Source of the DNA: Streptococcus mitis
Lineage (GTDB): Bacteria > Bacillota > Bacilli > Lactobacillales > Streptococcaceae
Assembly: GCA_018364455.1 (NCBI GenBank)
Contig: JAGZLW010000077.1
Location: 1 to 5,381 of the forward strand
Direction of reading: 5' to 3'
Length of the DNA stretch: 5,381 nt
The number at the start of each line of letters is the position of its first letter. Positions within the stretch are counted from its first letter, which is position 1. Below the pieces are notes generated by a model. The model saw nothing but the letters and a program-made list of their open reading frames with translations. It had not been told where the DNA came from and made no database searches. The position numbers and the translations under genes are program-made. Shown here piece after piece: positions 4,954 through 5,381 of the stretch.

Positions 4954-5381
4954 CAATTGACCTTTTGAACGTTTCAAAAAGTTTCGGCTCAAAAAAGATC
5001 TTTACAGACTTAAATTTAAAATTTGAATCTGGAAAAAGTTATGCATTGATTGGAGGTTCTGGCTCTGGTAAAAGTACCCTTCTTAATATTATAGGAAGAT
5101 TAGAAAAAATTGACAGTGGGAATGTTTTAGTTGATAAACAAGATATTTGGAAGATAAAAGAAAGAACTTTTTTTAAAAATACTGTTGGATATGTATTTCA
5201 GAATTATTCTTTAATAGATAACAAAACAGTATATGATAATTTGAAACTTATCACTAAAGACAAAAAAACAATAACTGATGTACTTGAAAAAGTAGGACTG
5301 TCAAGTGACTATTTACATCAAAAAATATATGAATTGTCTGGAGGGCAGGCTCAACGTGTAGCTATTGCCAGAATGTTAATG
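4950..5381 (+). CDS. ABC transporter ATP-binding protein, lactococcin 972 group, 5' part
   Basis: The first 144 residues of an ABC ATPase; the frame is open to the window end. Visible: an aromatic/stacking region near F12, Walker A GGSGSGKST (35-43), Q-loop VFQNYSLID with Q84, and the signature LSGGQAQRVAIAR (129-141). Walker B, D-loop and H-loop lie beyond the window. The sequence resembles the MacB/LolD-like ATPases that pair with FtsX-type permeases, and ATPases of the lactococcin 972 cluster type. ATG 4950 overlaps the TGA of the membrane protein gene (ATGA) and follows AAAAGGAG (4935-4942) by seven bases, so the two are translationally coupled and likely form one complex at the inner face of the membrane. 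It would supply ATP-driven force for bacteriocin immunity or removal. Family assignment is safe; the substrate is inferred. Confidence 0.95.
   Translation, partial: MTIDLLNVSKSFGSKKIFTDLNLKFESGKSYALIGGSGSGKSTLLNIIGRLEKIDSGNVLVDKQDIWKIKERTFFKNTVGYVFQNYSLIDNKTVYDNLKLITKDKKTITDVLEKVGLSSDYLHQKIYELSGGQAQRVAIARMLM

Overview
The window looks like a chromosomal segment of a mitis-group Streptococcus (S. pneumoniae, S. mitis or a close relative). This rests on the low-GC Firmicute style of the genes, the AGGAGG-type ribosome binding sites, the trmD neighbourhood, a lone bioY, a PC4/YdbC-type protein and a lactococcin 972-type bacteriocin cassette. Species assignment is inference from gene content; no database search was possible.

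Left part (1-2133) is compact housekeeping DNA. It holds the 3' part of trmD (tRNA m1G37 methyltransferase), followed 11 bases later by a small free-standing ATP-cone protein, probably in the same transcript. A bidirectional terminator then separates these from a convergent gene for a 106-residue protein of unknown function. A divergent gene for a 71-residue PC4/YdbC-like single-strand nucleic-acid-binding protein follows. A second shared terminator lies between it and the convergent bioY (biotin-binding S component of an ECF transporter). bioY has a consensus promoter with two inverted repeats around it that could be operators.

The middle (2134-2566) is a 433-base, AT-rich region without a long gene. 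On the minus strand it carries the bioY promoter. On the plus strand it carries an extended -10 promoter, a textbook CcpA cre site at the predicted transcription start, a 13-codon ORF with a very strong ribosome binding site, and a leader hairpin.

The right part (2567-5381) is a bacteriocin cassette: a secreted lactococcin 972-family peptide, a perfect 11-bp hairpin without a U-tract, a 660-residue bacteriocin-associated membrane protein, and, by ATGA overlap, an ABC ATPase cut off by the window end. The bacteriocin has its own Sec signal peptide, so the membrane protein/ATPase pair is more likely to serve immunity or extrusion than primary export. The membrane protein reads as two FtsX/MacB-like halves, each with an extracytoplasmic domain after its first helix and the same E-x-V...L-G-L motif in the cytoplasmic loop.

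The most interesting signals are the cre site over the bacteriocin promoter, the duplicated architecture of the membrane protein, the hairpin that may set the ratio of bacteriocin to immunity transcripts, and the short ORF (perhaps a decayed gene) in the leader.
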